Assembly (NCBI RefSeq): GCF_040939455.1
Contig: NC_134111.1
Span: 59,228,501 to 59,292,500 of the forward strand
Source: Microcebus murinus
Taxonomy: Eukaryota; Chordata; Mammalia; Primates; Cheirogaleidae
DNA: 64,000 nucleotides
Direction: 5' to 3'
Made by a program: the position numbers and the translations under genes. Below, one piece after another: positions 1 to 10,497 of this stretch (position 1 is its first letter; the number at the start of each line of letters is the position of its first letter). Under the pieces are notes generated by a model that was not told the DNA's origin, did no database searches, and worked only from the letters and a program-made list of their open reading frames with translations.

Positions 1-42
1 ATTCAAAATTTCTGAGACTTCTAGCTATGGAGAAGTAAAAAT

Positions 43-346
43 GCCAGGCATGGTGGCTCACACCTGTAACCCTAGCACTCTGGGAGGCCAAGGTGGAAGG
101 ACTGATTGAAGTCAGGAGTTTGAAACCAGCCTGAGCAAAAGTAAGAGCCCATCTCTACTAAAAATAGAAAAAAAATTAGCTGAGCATGGTGGCATGCATG
201 TATCTGTAGTTTCACCTATTCGAGAGGCAGGAGTAGCCCAGGAGTTTGAGGTTGCAATGAGCTATGATGACACTAAAGCACCATACCCCAGGTGACAGAA
301 TGAGACGCTGTCTCAAAAAACAAACAACAACAACCACAAAAAATCT
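43..346 (+). mobile_element. Alu SINE, strepsirrhine type, diverged
   Basis: Dimeric Alu. The left arm begins GCCAGGCATGGTGGCTCAC, the GGAGTTTGAAACCAGCCTGAG block follows, then a right arm ending in GACGCTGTCTCAAAAAACAA and an A-rich tail. The variant CCTAGCACTCTGGGAGGCC is typical of lemur Alus. The 12-base string GAGAAGTAAAAA occurs just before the element (30-41) and just after the tail (354-365), so it is probably the target-site duplication. Confidence 0.93.
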
Positions 347-365
347 TGCCAAAGAGAAGTAAAAA

Positions 366-1775
366 GATCACAAATACTCTTCACAAAAATAGCTATACAC
401 TGGATCAAACAGAACAATATTTCAATAATTGTTTGCCTAGAATCAACCAAAAGCAAACAACAAATTGAGAAGCATATATTCACCAAAAACTGCTGAACAT
501 CAGTTAACAGAGGGAGTCTGGAATTCTAGCCCGAAGCTACTATCCCCATCCCTCATCCTAGCTGGTTTAACATGGAAATTTTACTATAGTGTGCTGGCCT
601 TGAAAACCAGTAACTTTATTGCTTGAGGTGGCTGATTTGATTTGGAACAGACCATAGAAGGCAGAAAACATTTGACATAGAGAAAACAAATAGCAAAATT
701 TCAGATATAAATCTAACCATATCAATAATTCCATTAAATGTAATTAGACTACACACTATAATCAAAAAGCAGATTATCAGACTGGAAACATGACAAGATC
801 CAACATATGCTAGCTATCTAAAAGAGACACACTTTAGATACAAAGGCATAAATAGATAAAAATTAAAGGATAGAAAAAGCTATGTATGTATGATCCATAC
901 AATCACAAAGAATCTGAAGTGGCTATATTAATATACAAAATAAGCTTTGAGACAATAAATATGACTAAAGACAAAGAAGATCATTCATAATGGTAAAAGG
1001 ACCAATACTTCAGGAAGATATAACAATTATAGGTGTCTACCTAAAGACAGAGACCCCAAATACCTGAAGCAAAAGTTGACAGAATTCAAAGAAATAGGCA
1101 ATTAAACAGTTATAGTTATAAATTTTAATACTGTACTGTACTCTCACTATTTGATAGAAAAACTAGACAGAAAATATACAGGGATCTAGAAGACCTGAAC
1201 AACATGATCAATCAACTAGACCTGACATCTAAAGAATACTCCACAACAACAGCAGAATACACATTATTTTCAAGTGCACACATGTGCTAGGCCAAAAAAT
1301 AAGTCTCAATAAATTTTAAATGATTGACATCATTCAATTATTGTGTCCAACCACAACAATGTTAAATTAGAAATCCACAACAGAAAGAAATTTAGAGAAT
1401 CCACAAATATACAGAAAACAACACATTCTAAACCCACAGATAAATGCAGTTACAATGGAAATTAGAATACATTTTGAACTTAATAACAATAAAAAACACA
1501 ACATAGCAATCTATTAGAAACACCTAAGCAGTGTTTAAAAGAAAATATATAGTTTTCAATGTCTATATTAGAAAAAAAAAAGAAAGCTTTCAAATAAATA
1601 ATCCAAGCTTCCACTTTAAGAGCCAAGAAAAAGAAAAGAAAATTAAATCCTAAGCAAGCAGAAGGAAGAGAAAAACAAAGATATATATAATATAAAACAA
1701 TAGAGAAAAATCAACAAAATCAAAAGCTGACTCATTGAAAAGATCAACAAAATTATTATACCTTTAGCAAGGATA
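366..1775 (+). mobile_element. Old L1 (L1M) ORF2 fragment
   Basis: From about 650 the sequence follows the 5' half of mammalian L1 ORF2, the endonuclease region running toward the reverse transcriptase. Recognisable blocks are AAAAGAGACACACTTTAGATA, the GAAGACCTGAACAACA region, and the AACAACAGCAGAATACACATT region, followed by an A-rich stretch. It is riddled with stops and frameshifts. The part from 366 to 650 is less certain and may be upstream L1M sequence or flank. No function is expected. Confidence 0.75.
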
Positions 1776-2370
1776 CAATTACACACCCACTAGAATGATT
1801 CCAATTTAAAAAATTTCCATATCAGTTGCTAGTGAGTAAGTGAAGAAGCTTGAACCCTCATATACTCATATACTACTATTGAGAATAAAAAATTGCATGG
1901 CTACCATGGAAGTTCAACAGCTTATGAAGGGTTAAATATAGACTTACCATTAGATCCATAATTCCACTACTAGGAATCTACTCAAAAGAATTGAAAACAT
2001 GTCTACACAAAATCTTGTACACTAATGTTCACACTAGCATTCCTTGTAATAGCAAAAATCAAAACATGGCATATCTGTAAAATTGAATACTATTCAGGAA
2101 TAAAATTCTTATATCCACCATAAAAACATTAAAGACTATATATTGCATGATAGAACATTTGCCTGGGGCTTGGGGGTGAGGGTGGGTAGGAGTGGACCAT
2201 GACTGAAAACTGACAAAAAGAGAATTCTGAGGTGATAGAAATGTTTTAGAACTGGAACATGGTGAGGGTTGTATAACTCTATACATTTACTGAAAATTGT
2301 TGAATTATATATTTTAAATGGATAAATTTTATGATATGCAAATTATACTTTAATAAAGCTTCTTAAAACC
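1776..2370 (+). mobile_element. Old L1 (L1M) 3' end
   Basis: The L1M 3' terminus is recognised by the GGTGATAGAAATGTTTTAGAACTGGA block and the terminal ATGATATGCAAATTATACTTTAATAAAGC. Upstream is the ORF2 C-terminal remnant around the block reading CCATAATTCCACTACTAGG. It may belong to the preceding L1 fragment after a large internal deletion of the reverse-transcriptase region. Confidence 0.8.
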
Positions 2371-3374
2371 ATCATTATTAAACCAAAAATTTTTATTTGG
2401 AGCTGGCTTCCTAAGGAAGCTTATAATATAAGATATTCTGTAGCAGAAAAACTTACCCATAATATATTCAAAAGGGATTCATTAAATTAATGTCAGAAAA
2501 AATATCAAGTAATTATTCAATTCATGTGTCAAGATCTGACTACACCACTCTTTGTAGTTGTCTTTTATCATAAGAAATATTACCAGAGTAGTCTATAATA
2601 TTAAACTAAAAAAGTTTAAGTTGAAGAGGACACACATAATTTTGGATTGACATAATATATGTAGTTTCATAGTTATTAGACCCGATTTTTTTTCTAAAAA
2701 TTTCTCAAAACCAGTTTTATCACATATAACTGCTTTAATAAATTAGAAAGTTATAACTTAGGTATGACTCACCATTTATAATCTGTTGATATTAAAATAT
2801 GATGAACCAGTTTGCTTCAGTTATGATGACTACAGTATTGGAATATGTTTCCATCTTTTTGTATGTCAAAATTTAATTTACCAAAGACTACAGTGGACTC
2901 TTCATAACTGTGACTTTTCAAATATACTTACACCCGGGAAAAGCAAAATATCTGGTCACAAATAAACTAGATAATGACATCTAAGAGGTAAAAGATGAAA
3001 AAGGAAATAATATAATAGAAGTTCATATGTCTACCTCATTTGGCAAATTAGACATTGCAAAAAGTGTTTTTTTATGCTCTGTTTCCTTTTAGGTATGGTA
3101 TTGTTCAAATCCATTTAATTAACATATTAACATCATACTTTACTAAAATAATAAATCTAGATCTATCTACTATATATTTAGGTAGAGTCAACAGTTTTTG
3201 AAAATTATAAATATATACAATGTTAAGATGAAAAGCAGAATGTATAAGTAATCAAAAACATTACAATGTATTTAAAAGACTAAAAGTAATATCCAATGCT
3301 TATAAGTGTGCAATGAAACTGGCCATCACAGAAATTATGTAATAAGCAATCTGATAATATAACTCAGCAATTTT
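2371..3374. other. No gene seen; AT-rich unique sequence
   Basis: No repeat family, exon-like open frame with splice sites, or RNA gene was recognised. Expected to lie inside the large PDE1A intron. Confidence 0.5.
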
Positions 3375-3528
3375 AATGTATAAATGCTATTTATTTCATT
3401 CATTCAACAATAAATGGCGGATGTCAACTAGGTTACAAGTATGATCCATGCCTTGGAAAAACAGCATGATCAAAACAAAAATAACAGTGCCAGCTTTCAT
3501 AAAGTTTGTATTATAATGGAAGATAATA
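3375..3528 (-). mobile_element. LINE L2, 3' terminal part (segment 1 of 3)
   Basis: Reverse complement of the L2 3' end. It shows the CATTCATTCAACAATAAATG terminus and then the block related to CATGGAGCTTACATTCTAG. The copy is cut by the mariner at 3529 and resumes at 4365. Confidence 0.7.
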
Positions 3529-4364
3529 TGAGAGATCTTCAAAAAGTTCATGGAAAATCCATATTATAGAAAAACTCTGCATGGATTTCATTTTTTTTTG
3601 GTACCAAAATAAATGCATACCAACTGGTTGTAACATATCTGAACAGTATCTAGTTTGAGGCACTAAGAAGAATAAAGCATCAGTTTGAAAAGACACCCTA
3701 TCAGAGCAAAATGAATTCTGCTAAAATTGAAGCAAGAATGAACATCAAATGTATGGTGCAGCTTGGGTGGAAGAATGGTGAAATCACTGATGCTTTACAA
3801 AAAATTTACAGGGACAATGCCCCCAAAGAAATCAGTAGTTTACTAACTTGTTTTAAGAAAGGACATGACAGTGTTGAAGATAAAGCCCACAAGGGCAGAC
3901 CATCTATATGGACTTGTGAGAAAAAAATTCATCTTGTTTGTACCTTACTTAAGGAGATGTTTTGAGAAAGCCAAAGCTTTAGCAATAAATGCCCAAGACA
4001 GCTTGGGCAGTGCTCCTGCTCATCCCTCTCATCAAGCAATTTTGCAAGAGTTTTGATGGAAAAATCATTAGGCATCAACCTTACTGTCCTGATTTGGCTC
4101 CTTCTGGCTTCTTTTTCTTTCCTAATCTTAAAAAATCTCTAAAGGCCACCCCTCTTTTCTTCAGTTAGTAATGTAAGAAAACAGTGTATTGGTACAGCTA
4201 AATTCCCAGGACATTCAGTTCTTTACAGATGGACTAAATGGCCGCTATCATCACTTACAACAGTATCTTGAGCTTAATGGAGCTTATGTTGAGAAATAAA
4301 GTTTACATTTTTTAATTTTTATCTTTTAATTCCATTTTTCCATGAACATTTTGAAGTTCACTCA
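3529..4364 (+). mobile_element. Mariner DNA transposon (HSMAR2-like), internally deleted
   Basis: Tc1/mariner element. The inverted termini read TGAG-GATCTTCAAAAAGTTCATGG on the left and, in reverse complement, TGAGTGAACTTCAAAATG on the right. Both are flanked by TA (3527-3528 and 4365-4366), the mariner target. The first open frame (3711-3965) is a transposase N terminus containing CMVQLGWKNGEITDALQKIY. It then jumps, after the HLVCTLLKE region, to the C-terminal part with a remnant of the mariner YSPDLAPSDFFLFP signature near 4080-4125. Most of the central catalytic DD(34)D region is missing, so the copy is dead. Confidence 0.9.
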
Positions 4365-5476
4365 TAGACAATTAAGCAAATAAATAGCATATCAGAAGGC
4401 GAGTAGTACTACAAGTTAAACTAAAATAAAGAAAGTGATATTGAAGGAGCTATTTTATAAAAGGTGACCACAGAAAAGCCTTTCTGAAAGGTGACCATGT
4501 AGGTACAGCCCTCAAGGAAGTGAGTGGCTGCACTATGTATGTACCTTGGGTAAGAGTGCACTAGGCAGAGCAATGGAAAGATGCAAAGGCCCTAAGGCCT
4601 GAGCTATTCCTCAAGTTTAAAAGGAGAAGCAAGAAAGTCAGTGTGAATGGAGCTGGGTGAGAAAAGAGTCATAGGACATGACATTAAAGAGAGACAGAAG
4701 AAGGCACAAGTCATAAGGCAAAAAGACTGATTTTACTCTGAGACAAAGAGTCAATGACAGTTCTTAAACATAGAACTGGCATGATTTGGTTATCTTTTTA
4801 AATGCATCACTCCAACACTGTGTGAAGGGTAGAGCTGCAAAAGTGGAAGCAGGTAGATGGCAACAGGCCATGGCATTTGAGAGATGATAGTAGCTTGGAC
4901 TATGGAGGTTGCATTGGAGGTGCTGGGAGGTGACTGGGTTCTAGATACATTTTGAGGGTAGATTCTACAGGATCTACTGATGAACTGGATGTGGTTGTGA
5001 GTGAAAGAATTCAAATATAACTCTAAAGCTTCTGGAACTTTCTGGTCCAAGACAATGACAGATGGAGTTGCCATTGACCTAGATGTGGAAGTCTATGAGA
5101 AGAGACAGTTTTATAGAAGGATAAAAGGGAAAATTGAGTTTGGTTTGGAGATGTTTACTTTAAACAACAAAAGATGTTGGATAAACTGCAGATGGGTTTT
5201 CAGGTCTGGAGAGGTCCAGTCTAGACATAAAAATTTGGCACTAATCATAAGATCGACAGAATATAACGCCATAGCACTGGGTATTATCACATGGGGCATA
5301 ATATTATCACATGGGGCATAGAAGACAGCTAATCTGAGAACTGAGTCCAGGGATATTCCAAAATTCAGATGTTAGCAAATAAGAAGAAATTATCAAAGAA
5401 AAGTTATAAGGAATAGACAATGAGGTCAACAAAGAAACAAAAGTGTTATTCTGGGAGCAGTAAAGGGAATGTTTCA
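4365..5476 (-). mobile_element. LINE L2, segment 2 of 3
   Basis: Continuation of the L2 at 3375. It follows the reverse complement of the C-terminal part of L2 ORF2: GGCAGAGCAATGGAAAGATGCAAAGGCCCTAAGG-like, then the GAGATGATAGTAGCTTGGACTA region, then GATGGAGTTGCCATTGACCT. It contains a 20-bp tandem duplication at 5281-5320. The copy is interrupted by the L1 at 5477 and resumes at about 6080. Confidence 0.8.
5281..5320. repeat. 20-bp tandem duplication inside L2
   Basis: Two near-identical 20-base units built on TATTATCACATGGGGCATA occur back to back. This looks like a local slippage duplication within the L2 copy. Confidence 0.9.
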
Positions 5477-6073
5477 CTAGTACAACCTCTATGGAAAGTA
5501 ATATGGAGTTATTTCAAAGAACTAAAAGTAAAACTACCATTTGATCCAGCAATCCCACTACAAGGTATTTACCCAGAAGAAAAAAAGACATTTTATAAAA
5601 AAGAAAGCTGCACTCGAATGTTTACAGCAGCACAATTCACAATTGCAAAGATATGGAAACAACCCAAGTGCCCATCACTACATGAGTGGATTAATAAAAT
5701 GTGGCATATGTATACCATGGAGTTCTACTCAGCCATAAAAAATAGTGAACTAAAACCTCTTACATTAGCCTGGATGGAGCTGGAGCCCATTCTCCTAAGT
5801 GAAGTAACACAAGAATGGAAAAACAAACACCACATGTACTCATGTTAAATTGGTACTAATCAATCAAACCTTATGCACTCATATCAGGTAACATTCATCA
5901 AGTGTCTGGCAGGTGGGAGGGGCAGGAGGGGACAGGTAAATTCACACCTAACAGGTTGTGGTATGTGCTGTCTGGGAGATGGGCACGCTTGTAGCTCTGA
6001 TTTGGGCAATGAAAAGGCAATTTATGTAACCAAAGCATTTGTATTCCCGTAATACTCTGAAATTAAAAAAAAA
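5477..6073 (+). mobile_element. Strepsirrhine L1 3' end, 5'-truncated
   Basis: A 5'-truncated L1 carries the C-terminal ORF2 frame ending at 5848 (blocks LPFDPAIPLQGIYP, MWHMYTMEFYSAIKN, EVTQEWKNKHHMYS). The lemur-type 3' UTR follows, with G-rich tracts, a GTCTGGGAGATGGGCACGCTTGTAGCTCTGA-like segment, and an end near ATTAAAAAAAAA. Flanks GGGAATGTTTCA (5465-5476) and GGGAAGTGTTTCA (6080-6092) look like a 12-13-bp target duplication inside the L2, so this is target-primed insertion. The frame is only a remnant. Confidence 0.9.
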
Positions 6074-6082
6074 GGGGGGGGG
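6074..6082. repeat. Poly-G run after L1 poly-A tail
   Basis: Nine G residues directly follow the A tail of the L1 insertion, between the tail and the repeated target sequence. Confidence 0.9.
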
Positions 6083-6212
6083 AAGTGTTTCAAAAGGTAC
6101 ATTAAGGCAAATATTGCTAATGAGCCACGAAAGATAAAGATGGGAAAGTGAACATTTGATTTGGCAATATGCAGGATGGAAAATAAGAGTCACTGGTTAA
6201 AAAGTTGGTCAC
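6080..6212 (-). mobile_element. LINE L2, segment 3 of 3
   Basis: L2 resumes after the L1 with AAGTGTTTCAAAAGG and then CATTTGATTTGGCAATATG. The latter corresponds to the reverse complement of the L2 block around CATTGCCAAATCCAATGGTC. Confidence 0.7.
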
Positions 6213-6393
6213 TTGAAATCTTTATTTGATCCAGCAAACCTACTTCTGGAAATTTGTCCTAAGGAAAAATGCAAAATATGGGAAAGCTGTTTCCTAGTGT
6301 TATCTATAACAGCCCTGAATGAGAAACAATACAATTGCCAGCAACAGAGAAACATAAGATAAACTTGATATTACCATTGAAAACATAATATAT
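6213..6393 (+). mobile_element. Old L1M 3' fragment, part 1
   Basis: Contains the L1M signature TTGATCCAGCAAACCTACTTCTGG followed by TTGTCCTAAGGAAAAATG. It is split from 6951-7320 by the younger L1. Confidence 0.6.
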
Positions 6394-6950
6394 GGTCTAC
6401 CATTTGATCCAGCAATCCCATTGCTGGGCATCTACCCAAAAGATCCAATGACACCCTACAAAAAAGACACCTGCACTCAAATGTTTATAGCAGCACAATT
6501 CATAATTGCAAAGCTGTGGAAACAATCCAAGTGCCCATCAATTCATGAGTGGATTGATAAAATGTGGTATATGTATACCATGAAGTACTATTCAGCTCTA
6601 AGAAACAATGGTGATCTTGTATTTTTCTGGATAGAGCCGGAACCCATACTACTAAGTGAAGTATCCCAAGAATGGAAAAACAAGCACCACATAAACTCAC
6701 CAGCAGACTGGTATTAACTGATCAGCACCTAAGTGGACATATATGAACTACATTAATTGGGTATTGGGAGGGTGGGAGGCAGAAGGGGGGCAGGTATTTA
6801 CATACATAATGAGTGAGATGTGCACCGTCTGGGAGATGGTCATGCTTGAAGCTCAGACTTGTAGGGGGAGTGGGGACAAGGGCATTATTTGAAACCTTAA
6901 AATTTGTACCCCCATAATATGCTGAAATAAAATTTAAAAAAAAAGAAATT
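6394..6950 (+). mobile_element. Strepsirrhine L1 3' end, 5'-truncated
   Basis: This copy starts abruptly in the ORF2 C-terminal region (CATTTGATCCAGCAATCCCA). The frame runs to about 6717 with MWYMYTMKYYSALRNN and EVSQEWKNKHHINS. The diagnostic 3' UTR follows, with ATGAGTGAGATGTGCACCGT, and the end near CCCCATAATATGCTGAAATA plus an A tail. It is closer to the consensus than the copy at 5477, hence probably younger. It inserted into an older L1M. Confidence 0.92.
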
Positions 6951-7046
6951 ATAGCAGCAATGAATAAGCTATCATAAAAACAAATGAATGTCAGACAGGA
7001 AGTTTCATACATACCATGAATTTATATGTATATATACAATCTATAT

Positions 7047-7089
<43 letters not shown>

Positions 7090-7320
7090 CAGTGTGAATT
7101 ACAGAAAAGATATGAACTGGAAAGAAAAATATAAGTAATAAACAAAAATATGTGAAAAGTGGCTCCTAAAGTGAAAATGTGAACTATCACATGCCAATAT
7201 TTCTGAAACTGTAATAAAACTAGTAGAAACAGAGATTACTGGTGATTGTGTACATTGTTTCCTTCATTTTCTAAATCTACTGGCAGTAGGTATTGCAAAT
7301 AGTAAAATGCTCTTATCTTT
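6951..7320 (+). mobile_element. Old L1M 3' fragment, part 2
   Basis: Resembles L1M 3' terminal sequence (ATGAATAAGCTATCATAAAAACAAATGAATG, later ACTGGTGATTGTGTACATTG). It contains a GATA microsatellite. Identification is moderate. Confidence 0.45.
7047..7089 (+). repeat. (GATA)n microsatellite
   Basis: About 10.7 uninterrupted GATA units. Likely polymorphic. Confidence 0.98.
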
Positions 7321-8130
7321 AAACTAAATAATCCCAATATTTGTAAATAATCATGAAGGCAAAAAGAATGTGGACATTTTATATTGCTATTTATAATAGT
7401 AAAAATAGAAAACAATCAAAATGTCCAATGAAGTAAAATAATAAAATAGATGTTAAACTATTTGCTGAATAAATTATTATATAGCCAATTAAAATCAAGA
7501 ATTGTTTAAGAAGAACTCACCAATAGCCTACAAAAGAAAGTTGAGCTCACTGGTAAGTAAAGAAAACAGCAATATAATTCCAGTTTTACCTATTAAACTA
7601 TCAAAAGATATTACTTGAAGTTGGTGAAGATGCATGGAACAGGTATAAAAATTCTGAGGAACAGTTTTAGTATACATATTTTTAAAAATCCTTAAAAATA
7701 TCTGTGCTCTGACCCAGGAACTCAATTTCCAGATATCCATTCTAAGGAAATAAATTATATTCACAAAAATGTATGCTTTGATGTTCATTAAAATGCTGTC
7801 GGTAATAACAAAAAGGTTGGGCACATCCTTAATATCCATGCAATTAAATATTTAATATATTACAGACATTAAAAAGACTCCATAGATAAAAGGAAGTTCA
7901 TTATGTAAAAACACAGAAGGCTGTAAAATAGTGTGAATAATATCATGATATTTTGTAAGAAACATAGAGAAGTTCTCTTTAATATTTTAGTTTTCACCCA
8001 AAAAAGATGAGGTCTACTTTGAGACTTTGAACAGTACTTATTACTGGAAAGCAGTATTATTTGTGTAATGTGTTTTCCTTTTATAATTTGTATTTTATGA
8101 ATTTCAATCATGAGCCTAACTTGTGATAAT
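7321..8130 (+). mobile_element. Old L1M 3' region
   Basis: Two L1M-like blocks are visible: GCTATTTATAATAGTAAAAATAGAAAACAATC near 7385, and the segment from about 7680 with CTCTGACCCAGGAACTCAATTTCC and GTATGCTTTGATGTTCATT. The end is near TTTGTATTTTATGAATTTC. No coding potential remains. Confidence 0.6.
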
Positions 8131-8409
8131 GTTTATGGAATGTATAAAAAAGAAAATTCTTACTAGAAAAAATATTCTGTCTACCCAACTACATAAAATA
8201 TAGGCAACATTGTATTTACCTAAGAACTATAAGGGAACATGGGGAAATAGATATTCCATGAACTTTGGCATGGATATATTGTGACCAGTAAAGTTAATCC
8301 CATTTCCAATTCACTATAAACATTGCTAGCATAACAACCTTTTAACAAAGAGCTTTCTTACAGCATGAAGCCAGATCAAGATCATCCATATTTTAGAATA
8401 AGAGGCAAA

Positions 8410-8640
8410 CTAGTGTGGTAGTTAAGAGTCCAGACTTTGAAGAACATCTGTCCTATTTACTAGGTAACTATATTACCTTGGTCAAGATTTTTGATTTATG
8501 TAAGCCTCAATTTTCTTATTTTTAAAATCATGGTAATAATGTGTACCAACACCCCAGGTTTGTTTTGTTATCACCATATGTGATGATATGAATATGGTGT
8601 TTGGCACTATGCCTAGCACACACGTCTATTATCAACATTC
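8410..8640 (+). mobile_element. MIR SINE
   Basis: MIR core and 3' part: GTTAAGAGTCCAGACTTTG, CCTCAATTTTCTTATTTTTAAAAT, and ending GGTGTTTGGCACTATGCCTAGCAC. Confidence 0.8.
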
Positions 8641-8689
8641 CCTTTATACCTTTGCAATATGGTATCTCACATTGCTCCCCAGAGTAGCC

Positions 8690-8980
8690 AGTGCTCTGGT
8701 GTAATGGAAAAGAATGCTATTTTTCCCAAATACCTTATGTTTTCTCACTACTTTGCATATTTGAACACTCTTTCTTTCTCCTAGTCTATCATTTTCCTTA
8801 TTGCTAGTTAATGATATTCTTTAAGATACAAGATAAATGCCACTTCTCCTACAAGTTGTTTCTCATTTCTCTCTATACTTGCAGAGAATCACCCATGCTT
8901 CTTATCTCGCTCTGCATTGTGTATTCAGATATCAGATAGCAATGTTAAGATGCATTGCTTAAGAGTCAGTGTATGTTCAG
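8690..8980 (+). mobile_element. LINE L2 fragment
   Basis: Diverged L2 3' region containing AAATGCCACTTCTCCTACAAG, the block normally read as TGTCACCTCCTCAGAGAAG. Probably one copy with 9300-9500. Confidence 0.5.
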
Positions 8981-9299
8981 CCCATTAAACTCCATATCTC
9001 TTTACACGTAACTATCTGTGATGCTGCTCTCATGACCTTTATCATTATTACCATGACCTGATGCTCAGCTCCGTTTCTTGATTATTGTTTTTAGTCCTAT
9101 CTGTCCATTTCCTATCATCCTGCTTTGCCTTACCAATATCAATATGGTTGCTCCATGACAACCATACCCTTCAGATATGTACTAGATTCTTTGTCCCACC
9201 GGATAATTTCCAGTATTGAATCTACAAAATTTTAAGTTTATTCTGCTCTACCTGTTTCATACTAGACTAGACAACTACTATAATTATTTGCACCTATAT

Positions 9300-9500
9300 C
9301 TAATTGTTGTGTGATTATTTATGTCAATGTCTAATTCTCATATTAATTTTTAAGTGCTCCCACCTTCTAAGTTTTGCAACTATTTATCTTTTTATCCATC
9401 CATCAAGCTCTACATATATTAGAAGCTCAGTAAGTTTTATTGAATAAATGAATGCATTTGTGAATGAATGAATGAATGGATGGATGATGAATGGATAAGA
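9300..9500 (+). mobile_element. LINE L2 3' terminus
   Basis: Ends in the L2 tail AGCTCAGTAAGTTTTATTGAATAAATGAATG and grades into a short (GAAT)n/(GGAT)n simple repeat. Confidence 0.65.
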
Positions 9501-10211
9501 TACTTTTTGGCTTTCAAATCTAAACCTCACATAAAATGTTTATTAATAGCAAAATTCTATCAAACTTCCTGAAATTCTGAGTTTAACTATCTGACTTACT
9601 GATGTAAATGGTTTACGGTTATAGAATCATCACATAAATTAGAACATTTGCTTATATGATCATAAAATTGACCCTGGATAAAGAACAAAATATTCACCCT
9701 ATGAATTAGTTTCACTTAAGGGATAATCAATTTTTCTATCATGTGCTTTTGTCAACCACTAACTTTTATTTATTGTTATATTTCAAAACAGTGCTAAATG
9801 TTTTTAATAAAGTCTGATTTTCAAAGAGATTCTGTGACAAAATATCCACATGTCCACATGACAAAAAGTCATTAGTGCTGCCTTTGTTACTCACATAATT
9901 GTGTGGGGAACCACACAAACAATTCCCAGGCTTAGAATGGGATGTGAGACAGTGCAATGCCCATATCTTATATTTTGGTGGTGACAAATGGGTAGGGGAC
10001 AAGCAGGCTTTTCAACCACACTTTTTTTATTGTGTAAGATAACTACTCTGTGCTAACCTCCCTCTAGTCATTACAGCAGCTACAAGAGCTCCAAATGACA
10101 AAATATTACCAACAACTCAAAACAAAAAACCTTAACAATTAGCCAAAACCTGCTTTGTCATACATATCAAAAATCCCCTCTTAAGTGACACAAACTTTTA
10201 ATCAGCATGGG
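9501..10211. other. No gene seen
   Basis: Unique AT-rich sequence. The 78-codon minus-strand open frame here has no splice context or recognised similarity. Confidence 0.5.
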
Positions 10212-10497
10212 GACTTTTTTATATAATTTAAAAATAATTTGTTTTAGAGGTCTCGCTCTGTCATCCAGGCTGGATCTCCTAGGCTCAAGGGAGAGCCTCA
10301 GCCTCCTGAGTAGCTAGAATTATAGGCATGCACCATCACACCTGGGTAATTTGTCTTTTTTTTCTTTTTCTTTCTGAGATGGCAGTCTCACTACATTGCC
10401 CAGGCTGGTCTTCAACGATCCTCCTGCCTGAAGTGATCCTCCTGCCTTGGCCTTCCAAAGTGGTGGGATTACAGGCATGAGCCACCATGCCCGGCCA
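10212..10497 (-). mobile_element. Alu SINE, old (AluJ-like)
   Basis: Reverse complement Alu ending (5' end of the element) at GCCACCATGCCCGGCC. The arm boundaries show GAGGTCTCGCTCTGTCATCCAGGCTGG and TTGCCCAGGCTGGTCTTCAACGATCC. It is diverged, with a partly deleted right arm. Confidence 0.93.

Noticed and set aside
5420..5848. 142-codon frame
   Set aside because: The second half is the C-terminal ORF2 remnant of a 5'-truncated L1; the first part is L2 sequence. Not a host gene.
6421..6717. 98-codon frame
   Set aside because: L1 ORF2 C-terminal remnant.
7047..7089. Regularly spaced repeats that might suggest a CRISPR array
   Set aside because: Plain GATA microsatellite with no spacers; the genome is a primate one.
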